Shown one piece after another: positions 44,649 through 52,432 of a stretch of DNA of 64,000 nt. The stretch is taken from the NCBI RefSeq assembly GCF_000214705.1, contig NC_015573.1, positions 2,115,001-2,179,000 on the forward strand, read 5' to 3'. Numbering within the stretch: position 1 is the first letter of the stretch; each line of letters starts with the position of its first letter. The position numbers were made by a program, and so were the translations under genes. Under the pieces are notes generated by a model. It was not told the DNA's origin. It saw only the letters and a list, made by a program, of their open reading frames with translations, and searched no databases. The DNA is from Desulfofundulus kuznetsovii DSM 6115. Lineage in GTDB: Bacteria > Bacillota > Desulfotomaculia > Desulfotomaculales > Desulfovirgulaceae.

Positions 44649-45494
44649 TCACTTTGCCTCCTTAAGCGCATCCAAAAGCAACTCCACATTTTTGTCCAGG
44701 GCGGCGCTCCAGGTATCCGTTTGCGGCAACCCTCCCGGGAAATTGGAGATGGTCACCTGTGCCGCCCCCAATTCTTTCGCCATAACTTTGCCTGCGTCCG
44801 GGCCGCTCTGCAGGTTATCCACCACCAGCTTTACTCCCGCCTGTTTCCCTTTGTTGATAAGCTCCTGCATTTTCTGCGGGCTAAGCTCCTCCGGCCGGCC
44901 ATAAGCAGCCACCACGTCAAAGCCGGCCCATTTTAAAAACCCCTGCTGCATATCGGAACAGAGTACCTTCACGCCGCCTGCGCCGGCAGCCTGAAGCCTG
45001 GACAGGGTTTCTTGGCCTTTTGCCTCAATCTGTGAAACCAGGCGGTCGGCATTTTGCTCGTAATAAGTCCTGTTAGATGGATCTTTTTCCATCAATATTC
45101 CGGCAATTTTTGTAACCGCCTCCTTTTGCACCGGGGGTGCCATCCAGTTGCCGGCCACGGCAACTTCAACCACCTGCAGGTCCTTATTATGCACCGATTC
45201 TATCAGTTCTTTGGTAAACATCTTCCCCTGCCAGTCGTGGCGCAAAAATAGCCTGGCCTCGGCCAGCTTTTGTACATCGCCCGGCTTCAGGTCAAAATGC
45301 CCCGGGCAGGCAGCAGGGGGGACAATATTCACGGTCTCTACTTTATCACCGCCGACATTTTTGACAATATCAGCAATCAATGACGTACCCGTAGCAACTT
45401 TTAGCTTCGGACTTTCTTTCGCCGCACATCCAGAGATAGCCAACAAAAAAATTACCAGAATAATTGCCGTAATGCGCGAATAAACCCTTTTCAA
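44649..45494 (-). CDS. Metal ABC transporter substrate-binding lipoprotein
   Basis: 281 residues from the TTG at 45494, preceded by GGAGGAGGG. The signal sequence ends in LLAISGCAAKE (lipobox). The TroA/ZnuA fold is recognisable in VNIVPPAACPGHFDLKPGDV then QKLAEARLFLRHDWQGKMF. The first ligand His and usual HxYEPT motif are replaced by PGHFDLKPGD, and the His-rich loop of ZnuA is absent. Specificity may therefore not be zinc. First gene of the importer operon; the 200-bp leader holds a large hairpin. Confidence 0.85.
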   Translation of the reverse strand: MKRVYSRITAIILVIFLLAISGCAAKESPKLKVATGTSLIADIVKNVGGDKVETVNIVPPAACPGHFDLKPGDVQKLAEARLFLRHDWQGKMFTKELIESVHNKDLQVVEVAVAGNWMAPPVQKEAVTKIAGILMEKDPSNRTYYEQNADRLVSQIEAKGQETLSRLQAAGAGGVKVLCSDMQQGFLKWAGFDVVAAYGRPEELSPQKMQELINKGKQAGVKLVVDNLQSGPDAGKVMAKELGAAQVTISNFPGGLPQTDTWSAALDKNVELLLDALKEAK

Positions 45495-45546
45495 CGCGAT
45501 GGACCCTCCTCCATTGTAAATGTTCAGTGAACCAGCCCGGGTGCCG

Positions 45547-45643
45547 CCCAGCACTCACCACAATATGGCTCTGCTCCTGATATTTCAGGTTCAATTGGTA
45601 CCTCTGGTTTTACGAAGACCTGATATATCCAGTAAGTGCTGGG
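45547..45643. promoter_or_regulatory. 97-nt hairpin in the metal importer leader
   Basis: CCCAGCACT (45547-45555) pairs with AGTGCTGGG (45635-45643), and inside it GATATTTCAGGT pairs with ACCTGATATATC (11 of 12). The structure lies 50-150 bp upstream of the TTG start. TTCAGTGAACC just outside at about 45523 matches the end motif of the palindromic elements at 16829 and 26857, so it is either a relic of such an element or a leader RNA. Confidence 0.55.
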
Positions 45644-45696
45644 TCCACGCTCACTCCCTGGCTTTCGCGCTGACAGCATTCCATATTTATTCCCGG

Positions 45697-46308
45697 TTAA
45701 CTTTTTAAAACGGGTTTACGTGCTTTCAAAACATATTTCTCCCTTGTATTGATAATTTCAATCTCCACTAGTCCGCACTGCCTGCACAATTCCTGCATTT
45801 TATCATCGTCGGGAATCAGATCGTTGGCAACCACCCCCCCTAACGACCGGTGCAAGTCGTTTACTGCCTCCCTGCTCATGGCATGGCAGATGACCAGCCT
45901 CCCGCCAGGCTTTAAAATGCGGGCCATTTCGGCCAGCGCACGGGGTTTATCGGTAACATGAGGAAAACAGGAGTTGCAGATGATCTCATCGAAAGTATCT
46001 TCCTGAAATGGCGTACAGCTTATGTCCGCCAGTACAAATTCCACATTCCCCGGATTTTTCGCCCTGGCTCTGGCCAGCATCTCTTCAGCAATGTCCAGCG
46101 CCACCACTTTGCCTTCCGGACCGGCCGCTTCAACAAGAAAAGGTAAAAGAACCCCCGTACCGGTACCTGCGTCCAGAATAAAGCTCCCGGGTCTGATGGC
46201 AAGCTCATCGATGATTTTTTTCAACCGCTCCAATGTCTCACCGGTCAATAAATTGTCCCAAATGGGCGCCTTTTGGTTAAAATAATCCCGGTGTGCATCA
46301 GCCATCAA
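45697..46308 (-). CDS. Class I SAM-dependent methyltransferase
   Basis: 203 residues. Motif I VLDAGTGTGVL appears as ILDAGTGTGVLLPF near residue 43, the acidic motif II in KVVALDIAEEML near residue 67, and post-I motifs in FVLADISCTPF and LKPGGRLVICH near residue 130. It resembles the UbiE/Methyltransf_11 group; substrate unknown. It lies upstream of the metal importer in the same direction with a ~200-bp leader between them. The leader contains hairpin copy B. Confidence 0.87.
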   Translation of the reverse strand: MMADAHRDYFNQKAPIWDNLLTGETLERLKKIIDELAIRPGSFILDAGTGTGVLLPFLVEAAGPEGKVVALDIAEEMLARARAKNPGNVEFVLADISCTPFQEDTFDEIICNSCFPHVTDKPRALAEMARILKPGGRLVICHAMSREAVNDLHRSLGGVVANDLIPDDDKMQELCRQCGLVEIEIINTREKYVLKARKPVLKS

Positions 46309-46380
46309 CTTCCACCTCCCATATTAACGGCCGCTTTAATAACCTGCGGATAAAGGGAATCCCAGCCCCAAAAAACAAAA

Positions 46381-46435
46381 GCCACGGGCACCCTCCTTAC
46401 CCTTTCTGGGAAGGAAACCGGGGGCCTCCGTGGCC
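46381..46435. repeat. GGCCACG long hairpin, copy B
   Basis: GCCACGG (46381-46387) pairs with CCGTGGC (46428-46434); the interior has CCTCCTTACCC / GGGAAGGA pairing and a TTTCT loop. On the minus strand CCGTGGCTTTTGTTTTTT-like T runs follow, about 75 bp before the methyltransferase start. Related to copies at 42715 and 52433. Confidence 0.6.
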
Positions 46436-46622
46436 TTTTGTATCATTACCTTTTCGGTTGAGGTCCAGCTTGTCCGCTCTGATCCCGTCTTCGTTACGGG
46501 GCTAAAGTTTCAGCAAAACCGATATTCCTCAGTTTTTATGGTTGTGAACTAATAGTTTGTTTACTAAACTATTGTTTAAACCATTGTAAGACAATTGAGA
46601 GAAAATGTCAATAAAAATTCTT

Positions 46623-46651
46623 TTGACATTCAACCATTTTAACTGTAAAAT
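46623..46651 (+). promoter_or_regulatory. Sigma-A promoter of the MNT antitoxin gene
   Basis: TTGACA (46623-46628) and TAAAAT (46646-46651) are 17 bp apart, about 75 bp before the ATG at 46726. An inverted repeat, AATAGTTT-GTTTACT-AAACTATT, lies about 50 bp upstream at 46549-46571 and could be an operator for this promoter or for the divergent methyltransferase gene. Confidence 0.8.
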
Positions 46652-46725
46652 TAAGGGATACCATAAATTTTTTCTCCAACTATATTCCCTGATGCGAAAC
46701 AGCTTCCGGTAGGGAGGTTTTCTTG

Positions 46726-47064
46726 ATGGCTTTGGATCGCCTAAACAAACGGGACAAAGCTGCTCTTAGCCGGTTTTGTAAGCTTATCCGGAGCACCCTC
46801 CGCCAAAATCTAGAAGAGGTCCGGCTTTTTGGTTCTAAAGCCCGGGGTGATGATGATCCATATTCAGACATTGACGTTCTTGTTGTGGTAAAAAACCGTC
46901 ATCCGGAAGTAGATGACTTAGTTTTGGACGCCGCTTTTGAAGTCAGCCTGGACTATGACGTTGTTTTGTCCCCGGTGGTTTTTTCCCATAACGAGTACTA
47001 TGCGCCCCTTACCCGGAAAACCCTTTTTTACCAGAATACACGGGAGGAAGGGGTGCCGCTATGA
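46726..47064 (+). CDS. Minimal nucleotidyltransferase (MNT antitoxin type)
   Basis: 112 residues from the ATG at 46726, preceded by AGGGAGG. The nucleotidyltransferase motif is LFGSKARGDDDPYSDIDVLV near residue 39 (GSxxRGxxxxxSDxD), with the third acidic residue in SLDYDVVLSPV near residue 85. MNT proteins neutralise HEPN RNases by adding AMP to a tyrosine. Its partner, starting 4 bp before the stop, is only a remnant (47061-47208), so this antitoxin is an orphan. Confidence 0.87.
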   Translation: MALDRLNKRDKAALSRFCKLIRSTLRQNLEEVRLFGSKARGDDDPYSDIDVLVVVKNRHPEVDDLVLDAAFEVSLDYDVVLSPVVFSHNEYYAPLTRKTLFYQNTREEGVPL

Positions 47065-47208
47065 AAGAAAACCTTGATTTGGAACTGGCTTCAGAAACGA
47101 AGGTGATTACCAGGACTTCCGCGAATTTAAACATGAGGAAATAGTGGACTCCAAAAAGAATGCTCCACTTTTATTAAAGAAGTAAGCACTTATCTTTCCT
47201 CGTTTTGA
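47061..47208 (+). pseudogene. Internally deleted HEPN toxin gene
   Basis: The reading frame starts MKENLDLELASET in the place of HEPN N-termini, overlapping the MNT stop by 4 bp. About 13 codons later it jumps into a C-terminal HEPN sequence in another frame: GDYQDFREFKHEEIVDSKK and then, after a second shift, CSTFIKEVSTYLSSF and a stop. About 80 codons, including the RX4-6H active site, are missing. Confidence 0.8.
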
Positions 47209-47242
47209 CCATTAGAAAGCGCGGTTTGTTCTGGCATCTTTC

Positions 47243-47854
47243 CTATTTCCAGGCCCCGGCCCGGCGCAAAAGGCTTGCCGCCCATAGAAAAGCATTTTCA
47301 TAAATCACTTCCCGATCAAGCGGTTCAAGAAGGGCGACCTGCCTGATCCTCTCATTAACTTCCTCCACGCCTACCAGTTCCACAGGCAAGCCCTCTTCCC
47401 CGGCTTTAGTCACGGTTTCCGTTACTAATTTGTTAGGAGGCATAAAACACCAGATCTCGTAAGCTACCTGGTATTTCATCTGCATTTGTTTTTCCGCAAA
47501 ATCGGCATAGCGCTGGAGTCCTTCAACTTTTTTCCGGACCCGGCGCAACCGGGTGGACAACTTCTCTTTTTCGGCAAAATGATAAGTGCTGGAAAAATCC
47601 ATCCCGTATAATTCGCCTGGTTTATGGGCAAAAGCCACCACCGGCACGATGTTTTGTTCCGGCAGATCCAGGCTAACCGCACAACCTTTCACCAATTCAT
47701 AGTAGGCCAGGATCAACCCCCGCTCCACATCCGCTTTTAAAAATTTCGGTAATCTTCTGCCCATCTCCATGTCTCCCCAATTAGCTTCCGAAGGCTTTCC
47801 CCAGGTAGTGGAAGTAAGCGGTAATCCTGGAGGCAACTTTTCTTTTTTCTTCAC
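47243..47854 (-). CDS. Unknown protein
   Basis: 203 residues, soluble, rich in charged residues with a helical central part (STRLRRVRKKVEGLQRYADF near residue 110) and WCFMPPNKLVTETVTKA near residue 145. I do not recognise a domain. It starts after AAGGAAGAG just behind the feoA stop, so the two may be cotranscribed and iron-regulated. Its end carries a compact helix (NAFLWAASLLRRAGA). Confidence 0.6.
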   Translation of the reverse strand: MKKKEKLPPGLPLTSTTWGKPSEANWGDMEMGRRLPKFLKADVERGLILAYYELVKGCAVSLDLPEQNIVPVVAFAHKPGELYGMDFSSTYHFAEKEKLSTRLRRVRKKVEGLQRYADFAEKQMQMKYQVAYEIWCFMPPNKLVTETVTKAGEEGLPVELVGVEEVNERIRQVALLEPLDREVIYENAFLWAASLLRRAGAWK

Positions 47855-47868
47855 AAAATCTCTTCCTT

Positions 47869-48228
47869 CTAAACCTTGGGTTTAGTTTCGACATTTTTTC
47901 CAAAAATCCTTTTCCGGAGAATATATGCGTCACACTGCATAACAATATCTTCTCTCCCATACAGGCCACAACTTTTCTGCCACTTCCACCAGCACGGCGT
48001 CAAACTGTTTGCCTCTTCTTTTCGCAAAGTCAACCGGAAACCTCGAAAAACGATCTCCATTGGATCGCCCAGCGGCGCCCTGCCTTGAACAGTGATCTCC
48101 ACCCCGGGCACCAGCCCCATAGTCAGGATGCGCCGGCGCAAACTACCTTGAGCATTAACCCGTACGACCCGGCACCTTGTTCCCTGGGTCAATTCACCAA
48201 GCAATTTAATACTGCTTGATTCATTCAT
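47869..48228 (-). CDS. feoA: FeoA-domain protein with a probable C-terminal frameshift
   Basis: 119 residues in the open frame from the ATG at 48228 (preceded by GGGGGTGGGGG). The FeoA SH3-like fold is complete through RVVRVNAQGSLRRRILTMGL near residue 18, PGVEITVQGRAPLGDPMEI and GFRLTLRKEEA. Then the frame turns into non-FeoA sequence, while a shift near 48005 restores KQFDAVLVEVAEKLW, a plausible FeoA ending, stopping at 47930. FeoA supports FeoB in Fe2+ uptake; no feoB is adjacent. Two Fur-box-like repeats precede it. A sequencing error would explain the shift equally well. Confidence 0.75.
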   Translation of the reverse strand: MNESSSIKLLGELTQGTRCRVVRVNAQGSLRRRILTMGLVPGVEITVQGRAPLGDPMEIVFRGFRLTLRKEEANSLTPCWWKWQKSCGLYGREDIVMQCDAYILRKRIFGKNVETKPKV

Positions 48229-48251
48229 GATCCCCCACCCCCTTGAAGCAT

Positions 48252-48302
48252 TGTGAATGAGTCTCATTCTCATTGGATTAAGACAATGATTTTCATTCTC
48301 AT
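48252..48302 (-). promoter_or_regulatory. Two Fur-box-like operators upstream of feoA
   Basis: AATGAGTCTCATT and AATGATTTTCATT are two overlapping-style inverted repeats (about 48256-48276 and 48284-48302), each close to the GATAATGATAATCATTATC consensus. They lie 25-75 bp upstream of the feoA start, so iron-dependent repression is likely. Confidence 0.7.
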
Positions 48303-48449
48303 GTTAATCATATGATAATTCCTGTCCCCTGTCAACCCCTTTTTAAAGCAGAGCCAATCCTTGCATCTGCAAATCCTTGCCAGCTACTGCCGCCTGGTGT
48401 AAACTTGAAGATAGAAACGATACGAAATGTAAAAGGGCGGGTGTCCAGG

Positions 48450-48839
48450 ATGTGCGAGTATAATGAGGCGTCCCGGTATGAAGAATATCTGGCAGGCCAC
48501 AAAAGGCGAGCCAGGCTGGAAGAAAAATCCCTGGCCGCCCGTAAAAGAGAGGCCTGGGAAAAAGCTAAGCAGCTGGCGGAAGAACTGCCGCTTCTTTTCC
48601 CGCTACGCCGGATCTATCTGTTCGGTTCCCTGACCGGTGGATACTTTACCACCCTCTCGGATATAGATATTGCTCTGGAAGGCCTGGAGGAAAAAGATCA
48701 TTTAAAGGCGTTAACGGCTGCAGAAAATATCGCCCGTCCTTTCCAGGTGGATGTGATCCTGCTGGAAGAAGCCCCCTTATCCCTGAAGAAAAAAATATAC
48801 AACCAGGGTGTGATTATTTATGAGCGAGGAAAAGATTAA
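48450..48839 (+). CDS. MNT-type nucleotidyltransferase (antitoxin)
   Basis: 129 residues from the ATG at 48450; a GTG at 48441 is also possible. An N-terminal helical stretch (EYLAGHKRRARLEEKSLAAR) precedes the catalytic motif IYLFGSLTGGYFTTLSDIDI near residue 53 (GSxxxGxxxxxSDxD) and a VDVILLEEAP strand with the third acid. It overlaps the HEPN gene by 20 bp, so the pair is translated together. Confidence 0.87.
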   Translation: MCEYNEASRYEEYLAGHKRRARLEEKSLAARKREAWEKAKQLAEELPLLFPLRRIYLFGSLTGGYFTTLSDIDIALEGLEEKDHLKALTAAENIARPFQVDVILLEEAPLSLKKKIYNQGVIIYERGKD

Positions 48840-49329
48840 TGCCTACCTGGGTTTAATAGGTGATCTGGAAGATAAAATGCCCTACATAGAGAATATCGCA
48901 GGCAAAATTCATTCCCTGGGTCAGGAAATAAACCGTATTTCCGGCAAGATTCCCGAAGAAAAGCTAATGGCCCTGGCTGGCTACCTGCACCACTTTTACA
49001 CCGGAATAGAAGACATTTTAGCGCGGATAATCAAAACAGTGGACGGGTACATGCCCCGGTCCGGAGACTGGCATTCGGAATTGCTCTATATTAGTTCGCG
49101 GAAAACACCCGGTGTAAGGCCGGCCATAATCTCGGCTGAAATGCACGAGATTTTGACTGACTACAAGGCGTTCAGACACCTTTACCGTCACGCCTATGCC
49201 AAAGAACTGCGGTGGAAAAAGATGGATCACCTGGCCCTTAATATACAGGATGTCTGGATGGCATTTAAAAAAAGTATCACGGCAGTTATTCAATTCCTGC
49301 AAAAAATAATAAACGATCTGGAAAAATGA
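48820..49329 (+). CDS. HepT-like HEPN ribonuclease toxin
   Basis: 169 residues, all-helical. The HEPN active site RX4-6H is visible as RHLYRHAYAKELRW near residue 125. It resembles the HepT group whose Tyr (RxxxxHxY) is AMPylated by MNT antitoxin. It probably cleaves RNA when free. Gene order antitoxin-toxin with a 20-bp overlap is typical. It is complete, unlike the pair at 46.7 kb. Confidence 0.85.
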   Translation: MSEEKINAYLGLIGDLEDKMPYIENIAGKIHSLGQEINRISGKIPEEKLMALAGYLHHFYTGIEDILARIIKTVDGYMPRSGDWHSELLYISSRKTPGVRPAIISAEMHEILTDYKAFRHLYRHAYAKELRWKKMDHLALNIQDVWMAFKKSITAVIQFLQKIINDLEK

Positions 49330-49400
49330 AACTAAAGAGGATAACCAAAAACCCCCACTACGGAGATAAAAGCGGGGGCATGGAAAAACAGGAACGTCAG

Positions 49401-49742
49401 CTATGCGTAGTCATGAGTTCCCTTGATTACTTTAACCCCAAACTTTTCCGTAATCTTTTTGGCAAGCTCGTCCACATCCCTGTAGGGGCAGGCCGGCCAG
49501 GCGTTAACCATACAGGTGGAAAGGTGGATAACATCAAAATCTACATTCTTCTTAACACAACCGATGTTTGGAATCAAAGATCTCCCCGGACATTCACAAG
49601 TCAGGAAACCTACCACATTCACAGAATCATAATCCTTGAAGTTTCCTTCCCGGTCCCGGGCGGCTTTAAAACATTTCCACTCGCCGGGACAGCCATAACC
49701 CTGGGATACGTAGGAACCACAACTTACAATGAGTACATTCAC
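49401..49742 (-). CDS. CGGC-domain metal-binding protein
   Basis: 113 residues from the GTG at 49742, preceded by AAAGGAGTG. Cysteine motifs are ILIVSCGSYVSQGYGCPGEW-type (VSCGSYVSQGYGCPG), GFLTCECPGR near residue 56, GCVKKN and STCMVNAWPACP near residue 80. CGGC-domain proteins are small cytoplasmic proteins with many cysteines that probably bind metal or Fe-S. Monocistronic; a GGGGG/CCCCC hairpin at about 49350-49375 follows. Confidence 0.82.
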   Translation of the reverse strand: MNVLIVSCGSYVSQGYGCPGEWKCFKAARDREGNFKDYDSVNVVGFLTCECPGRSLIPNIGCVKKNVDFDVIHLSTCMVNAWPACPYRDVDELAKKITEKFGVKVIKGTHDYA

Positions 49743-49840
49743 CTTCCAAATCACTCCTTTTTTTGGTTTTGTTATAACATACCACTTATCATATGTCAAT
49801 TAATTGCTTCATCACTTGTCAATAAATCCTCCAAACGGGT

Positions 49841-50587
49841 TCACCGTACACCAAAAAGGCTCAGCGTGGCGCTGTACACCTTTTTGTCGTACTCGTCTTC
49901 CCGGCCCAGGGTTTCGTCGGCAACCCGGGTGTAAAAAAGCCAGTGCCCGGGATTGCTCAAGATAAACTTCACCCGTCCTGCATCATCAGTTTTTGCGCTT
50001 AGCCCCCAGTCATCTTCTTCCCGCAGGCTCCAGGTCGCCTTCACTTCTGTCCCCGGTAAAGGCCGGCCGCGATAAAGAACTTCCAGAATTACTTCGTCCC
50101 CCACCCGGTAAGCACCGGGGGTAAGAATCAGTTCCAGGTCGTGGGCCAGGTTGATGATTTCCGGTGGTTGCACCACCGGGCCGCAGGCGGCACAGAAATG
50201 CCCCACCTGCACATATGTCCTGGCATACTGGTAGAAGTAGCCCACTTCCCGGGCATCCGGGTAGTCTTTACGCGTCCCGGAGCGGTAAAAACCGTCCGCG
50301 GTAATCGCCACCGGCCCGACGTCGTACTCCACTGTCACGGGCCAGAACCCCTCCCGGTCGGGCGTAAACGCCACCAGGTAAAAGCGGTCATCTCCCGCTT
50401 CTATTTTCAAGGGAAGCCTCTCCCCACCGGGAGTCAAAACCCAGGCTGAAAGGCGCGCCAGATCCGCCAGGCCGTCCGGACGCATGGCGTGCCCGTAAAA
50501 AATCCGGCACCGGGTTTCATGTCCTTCGTGACCATGACTTCCCTCGGGTAGAACCCAAATTTCGTGACCCTGCACTACCTTCAACAT
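49841..50587 (-). CDS. DUF4198/NikM-like metal uptake protein
   Basis: 248 residues. HEIWVLPEGSHGHEGHETRC at the start is His-rich, and the fold follows DUF4198 (GHAMRPDGL, then beta-rich domain with VGDEVILEVLYRGRPL near residue 160 and DDAGRVKFILSNPGHWLFYT near residue 200). DUF4198 proteins are periplasmic or membrane-linked components of Co/Ni uptake. This protein has no signal peptide and begins in the mature part, so its location and role are uncertain. Two cysteines (CAACGP) may bind metal. Confidence 0.8.
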   Translation of the reverse strand: MLKVVQGHEIWVLPEGSHGHEGHETRCRIFYGHAMRPDGLADLARLSAWVLTPGGERLPLKIEAGDDRFYLVAFTPDREGFWPVTVEYDVGPVAITADGFYRSGTRKDYPDAREVGYFYQYARTYVQVGHFCAACGPVVQPPEIINLAHDLELILTPGAYRVGDEVILEVLYRGRPLPGTEVKATWSLREEDDWGLSAKTDDAGRVKFILSNPGHWLFYTRVADETLGREDEYDKKVYSATLSLFGVR

Positions 50588-50686
50588 GAAGAACTTCTCC
50601 CCTGGTTTAAGTGGTATACTTTTAATGAGAGGACCAATTTGCTAACATTCCTTAATTTTAAAAACACTCGCCCTGGAGGTGATTTA

Positions 50687-51238
50687 ATGTCCTCTATTCC
50701 TGAGCACCTCAAGTTCACCTACGAAGATTACCTGCTTTTGCCTGAAGACAGGCGGTATGAAATTATCGGAGGCGATCTTTTCATGACTCCTTCCCCCAAG
50801 CGGGCGCATCAGAAGATAAGTTTAAACCTGGCTACCATTTTATGGTCATTCGCCAAAGCCCACGGCCTGGGAGAAGTTTACGAGGCGCCATTTGATGTGC
50901 TTTTCAGCCGCCACGATGTGGTGCAGCCGGATGTGCTCTTCGTGAGCCGCGAGAACCTTTCGATTGTGGGGGAAAACAACATTCAAGGGGCACCCGACCT
51001 GATCATCGAGATTTTATCGCCTTCTACTGCCGAAAGAGACCTTGACCTGAAGAAAAAGCTGTACGCCCGCCATGCCGTCAAAGAATACTGGATTGTGGAC
51101 CCCGACGCCCGGAAAGTGACGGTATACCTGTGGAAGGATAATGATTACGTAAAAATCGGAGTTTACGGCGAAGAGGATAGCTGGCAACCTCATCTTTTGC
51201 CCGGTCTCACCATCAAGGGCAAGGAAATATTTGCATAA
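50687..51238 (+). CDS. Uma2/DUF820 family PD-(D/E)xK nuclease-like protein
   Basis: 183 residues from the ATG at 50687, preceded by CTGGAGGTG. KFTYEDYLLLPEDRRYEIIG near residue 9 is the family N-terminus; catalytic-like residues lie in VVQPDVLFVS, GAPDLIIEILSPSTAERD near residue 100 and KKLYARHAVKEYWIVDP near residue 123 (E-x-K). Family members resemble restriction-type nucleases and are often in mobile contexts. It is divergent from the NikM-like gene. Confidence 0.87.
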   Translation: MSSIPEHLKFTYEDYLLLPEDRRYEIIGGDLFMTPSPKRAHQKISLNLATILWSFAKAHGLGEVYEAPFDVLFSRHDVVQPDVLFVSRENLSIVGENNIQGAPDLIIEILSPSTAERDLDLKKKLYARHAVKEYWIVDPDARKVTVYLWKDNDYVKIGVYGEEDSWQPHLLPGLTIKGKEIFA

Positions 51239-51373
51239 GGACAACCATCAAGGAATATTGTTGGCGTGAGCAACCTGACCGATAGCCGGACAGTCCACTC
51301 AGAAAAATTTCCGGCAATGGATGTGCTGGCAGAAAGGTTCTTGCTGCATTTCTGTAAAGAAACTGACTTTACT

Positions 51374-52288
51374 TCAAACTATTTTTCTGGCCGCGCAGAT
51401 CTGACATAAAAGCTCATCTTCTCCCACTACGGTTTTCTGCACTGCCACCACCTCGCCACAGCAGGAACATTTAATGTAGTCGCGGCGGCAGGCCGTTTGC
51501 GGCGGCCGCAGCGAGACCCTGGTCTTTACGAACAAGCTCTCATCGGGAATGCTCAATATCTCCCGCACGGCATCGTCAATGGCCTGCTGGTATTCTTCTA
51601 AATCGGCTGCACTGGCCCGGCCGGCAACGATCCTCTTTTCAATTTCACCCTGGCGGCTGAGGTCAACAATTGGGTTAATTAAAGCCACCCGCAGGGCCTC
51701 CTGCCGGGGTTCAGAACCAGCAGGGAAACTACCAAAGTAATAAACGTGTTTACCCAGATCGTAGGCAAAAAAGTTCTGATTTCCTATGGTACAGCCCGTC
51801 ATGAACTGTAAGGCATCTATGGCAGAGGTCATGTTTTCTGCCAAAACAAAGAAATCCTTTGCCGTTTCGCGCGTAAGGCCCAGTTCTTTTTGAGCAACCA
51901 GTCCGACCCGGTAGCCCACGGCCAGTTCCGGGCAAAGATGCCCGTGGTAATAAACGATGTTTAAAAGGGGCACGGGAACCGCCATCAACTTGCTTGTCCC
52001 CTGCGGCAAAGGAGAAGAATTGTTGCTGCGGTTTACTGGATACAAAGGAATCACGTTGCTAAAACCATGATTTTCTTTTTTAGCAGGAACATCGTCCTTC
52101 ACCCGGTACCTCAAAACCCACATGCTTTTACAAAAAGGATAATCCTCTTTTTCGCGTACCAGAGTCAAGTTAAAGACGCCTCCATCGGTGAGCAAAAGGT
52201 AGTGCAGGTGACCTCCTGTGGATCTGGTTACCAAGATAGGCTCCAGCACCTCGTAGTGTTTGTTGCGCCATTGAAACCCCAGGGGCAT
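51374..52288 (-). CDS. FmdE family protein with N-terminal DUF6504-like domain (copy 2)
   Basis: 304 residues from the ATG at 52288. The frame stays open upstream to a CTG at 52381 preceded by AAGGGAGTGAG; with that start it would have 335 residues and an N-terminus (KIHQDQITIIQEEVSVQFDN) in keeping with the domain. Residues 1-95 form a DUF6504-like beta domain (GFQWRNKHYEVLEPILV), then FmdE (YYHGHLCPELAVGYRVG, here CPEL instead of CPGL; FMTGCTIGNQ), then a zinc ribbon (CSCCGEV, CQIC). Its promoter and long structured leader (hairpin C, palindrome) suggest controlled expression. Confidence 0.85.
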   Translation of the reverse strand: MPLGFQWRNKHYEVLEPILVTRSTGGHLHYLLLTDGGVFNLTLVREKEDYPFCKSMWVLRYRVKDDVPAKKENHGFSNVIPLYPVNRSNNSSPLPQGTSKLMAVPVPLLNIVYYHGHLCPELAVGYRVGLVAQKELGLTRETAKDFFVLAENMTSAIDALQFMTGCTIGNQNFFAYDLGKHVYYFGSFPAGSEPRQEALRVALINPIVDLSRQGEIEKRIVAGRASAADLEEYQQAIDDAVREILSIPDESLFVKTRVSLRPPQTACRRDYIKCSCCGEVVAVQKTVVGEDELLCQICAARKIV

Positions 52289-52407
52289 CTGCTGGTGGTT
52301 ATCGAACTGAACCGATACCTCTTCCTGGATGATGGTAATCTGATCCTGGTGGATCTTTGATAAAATTTTCCTGATATCCAGGGCAACTCACTCCCTTCAC
52401 TTGAAAA

Positions 52408-52424
52408 TTTGCACCTGGTGCAAA
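52408..52424. promoter_or_regulatory. Perfect palindrome upstream of the FmdE copy-2 gene
   Basis: TTTGCACC-T-GGTGCAAA is a 17-bp perfect inverted repeat with a one-base centre. It lies about 30 bp before the candidate CTG start at 52381 and just after hairpin C in transcript order. It could be an operator or a small stem-loop that affects ribosome access. Confidence 0.55.
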
Positions 52425-52432
52425 AAGAAAAA

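Noticed and set aside
49340-49380. Strong terminator between the HEPN and CGGC genes
   Set aside because: CCCCC and GGGGG can pair only over five bases with a long loop and no T run; too weak to list separately.
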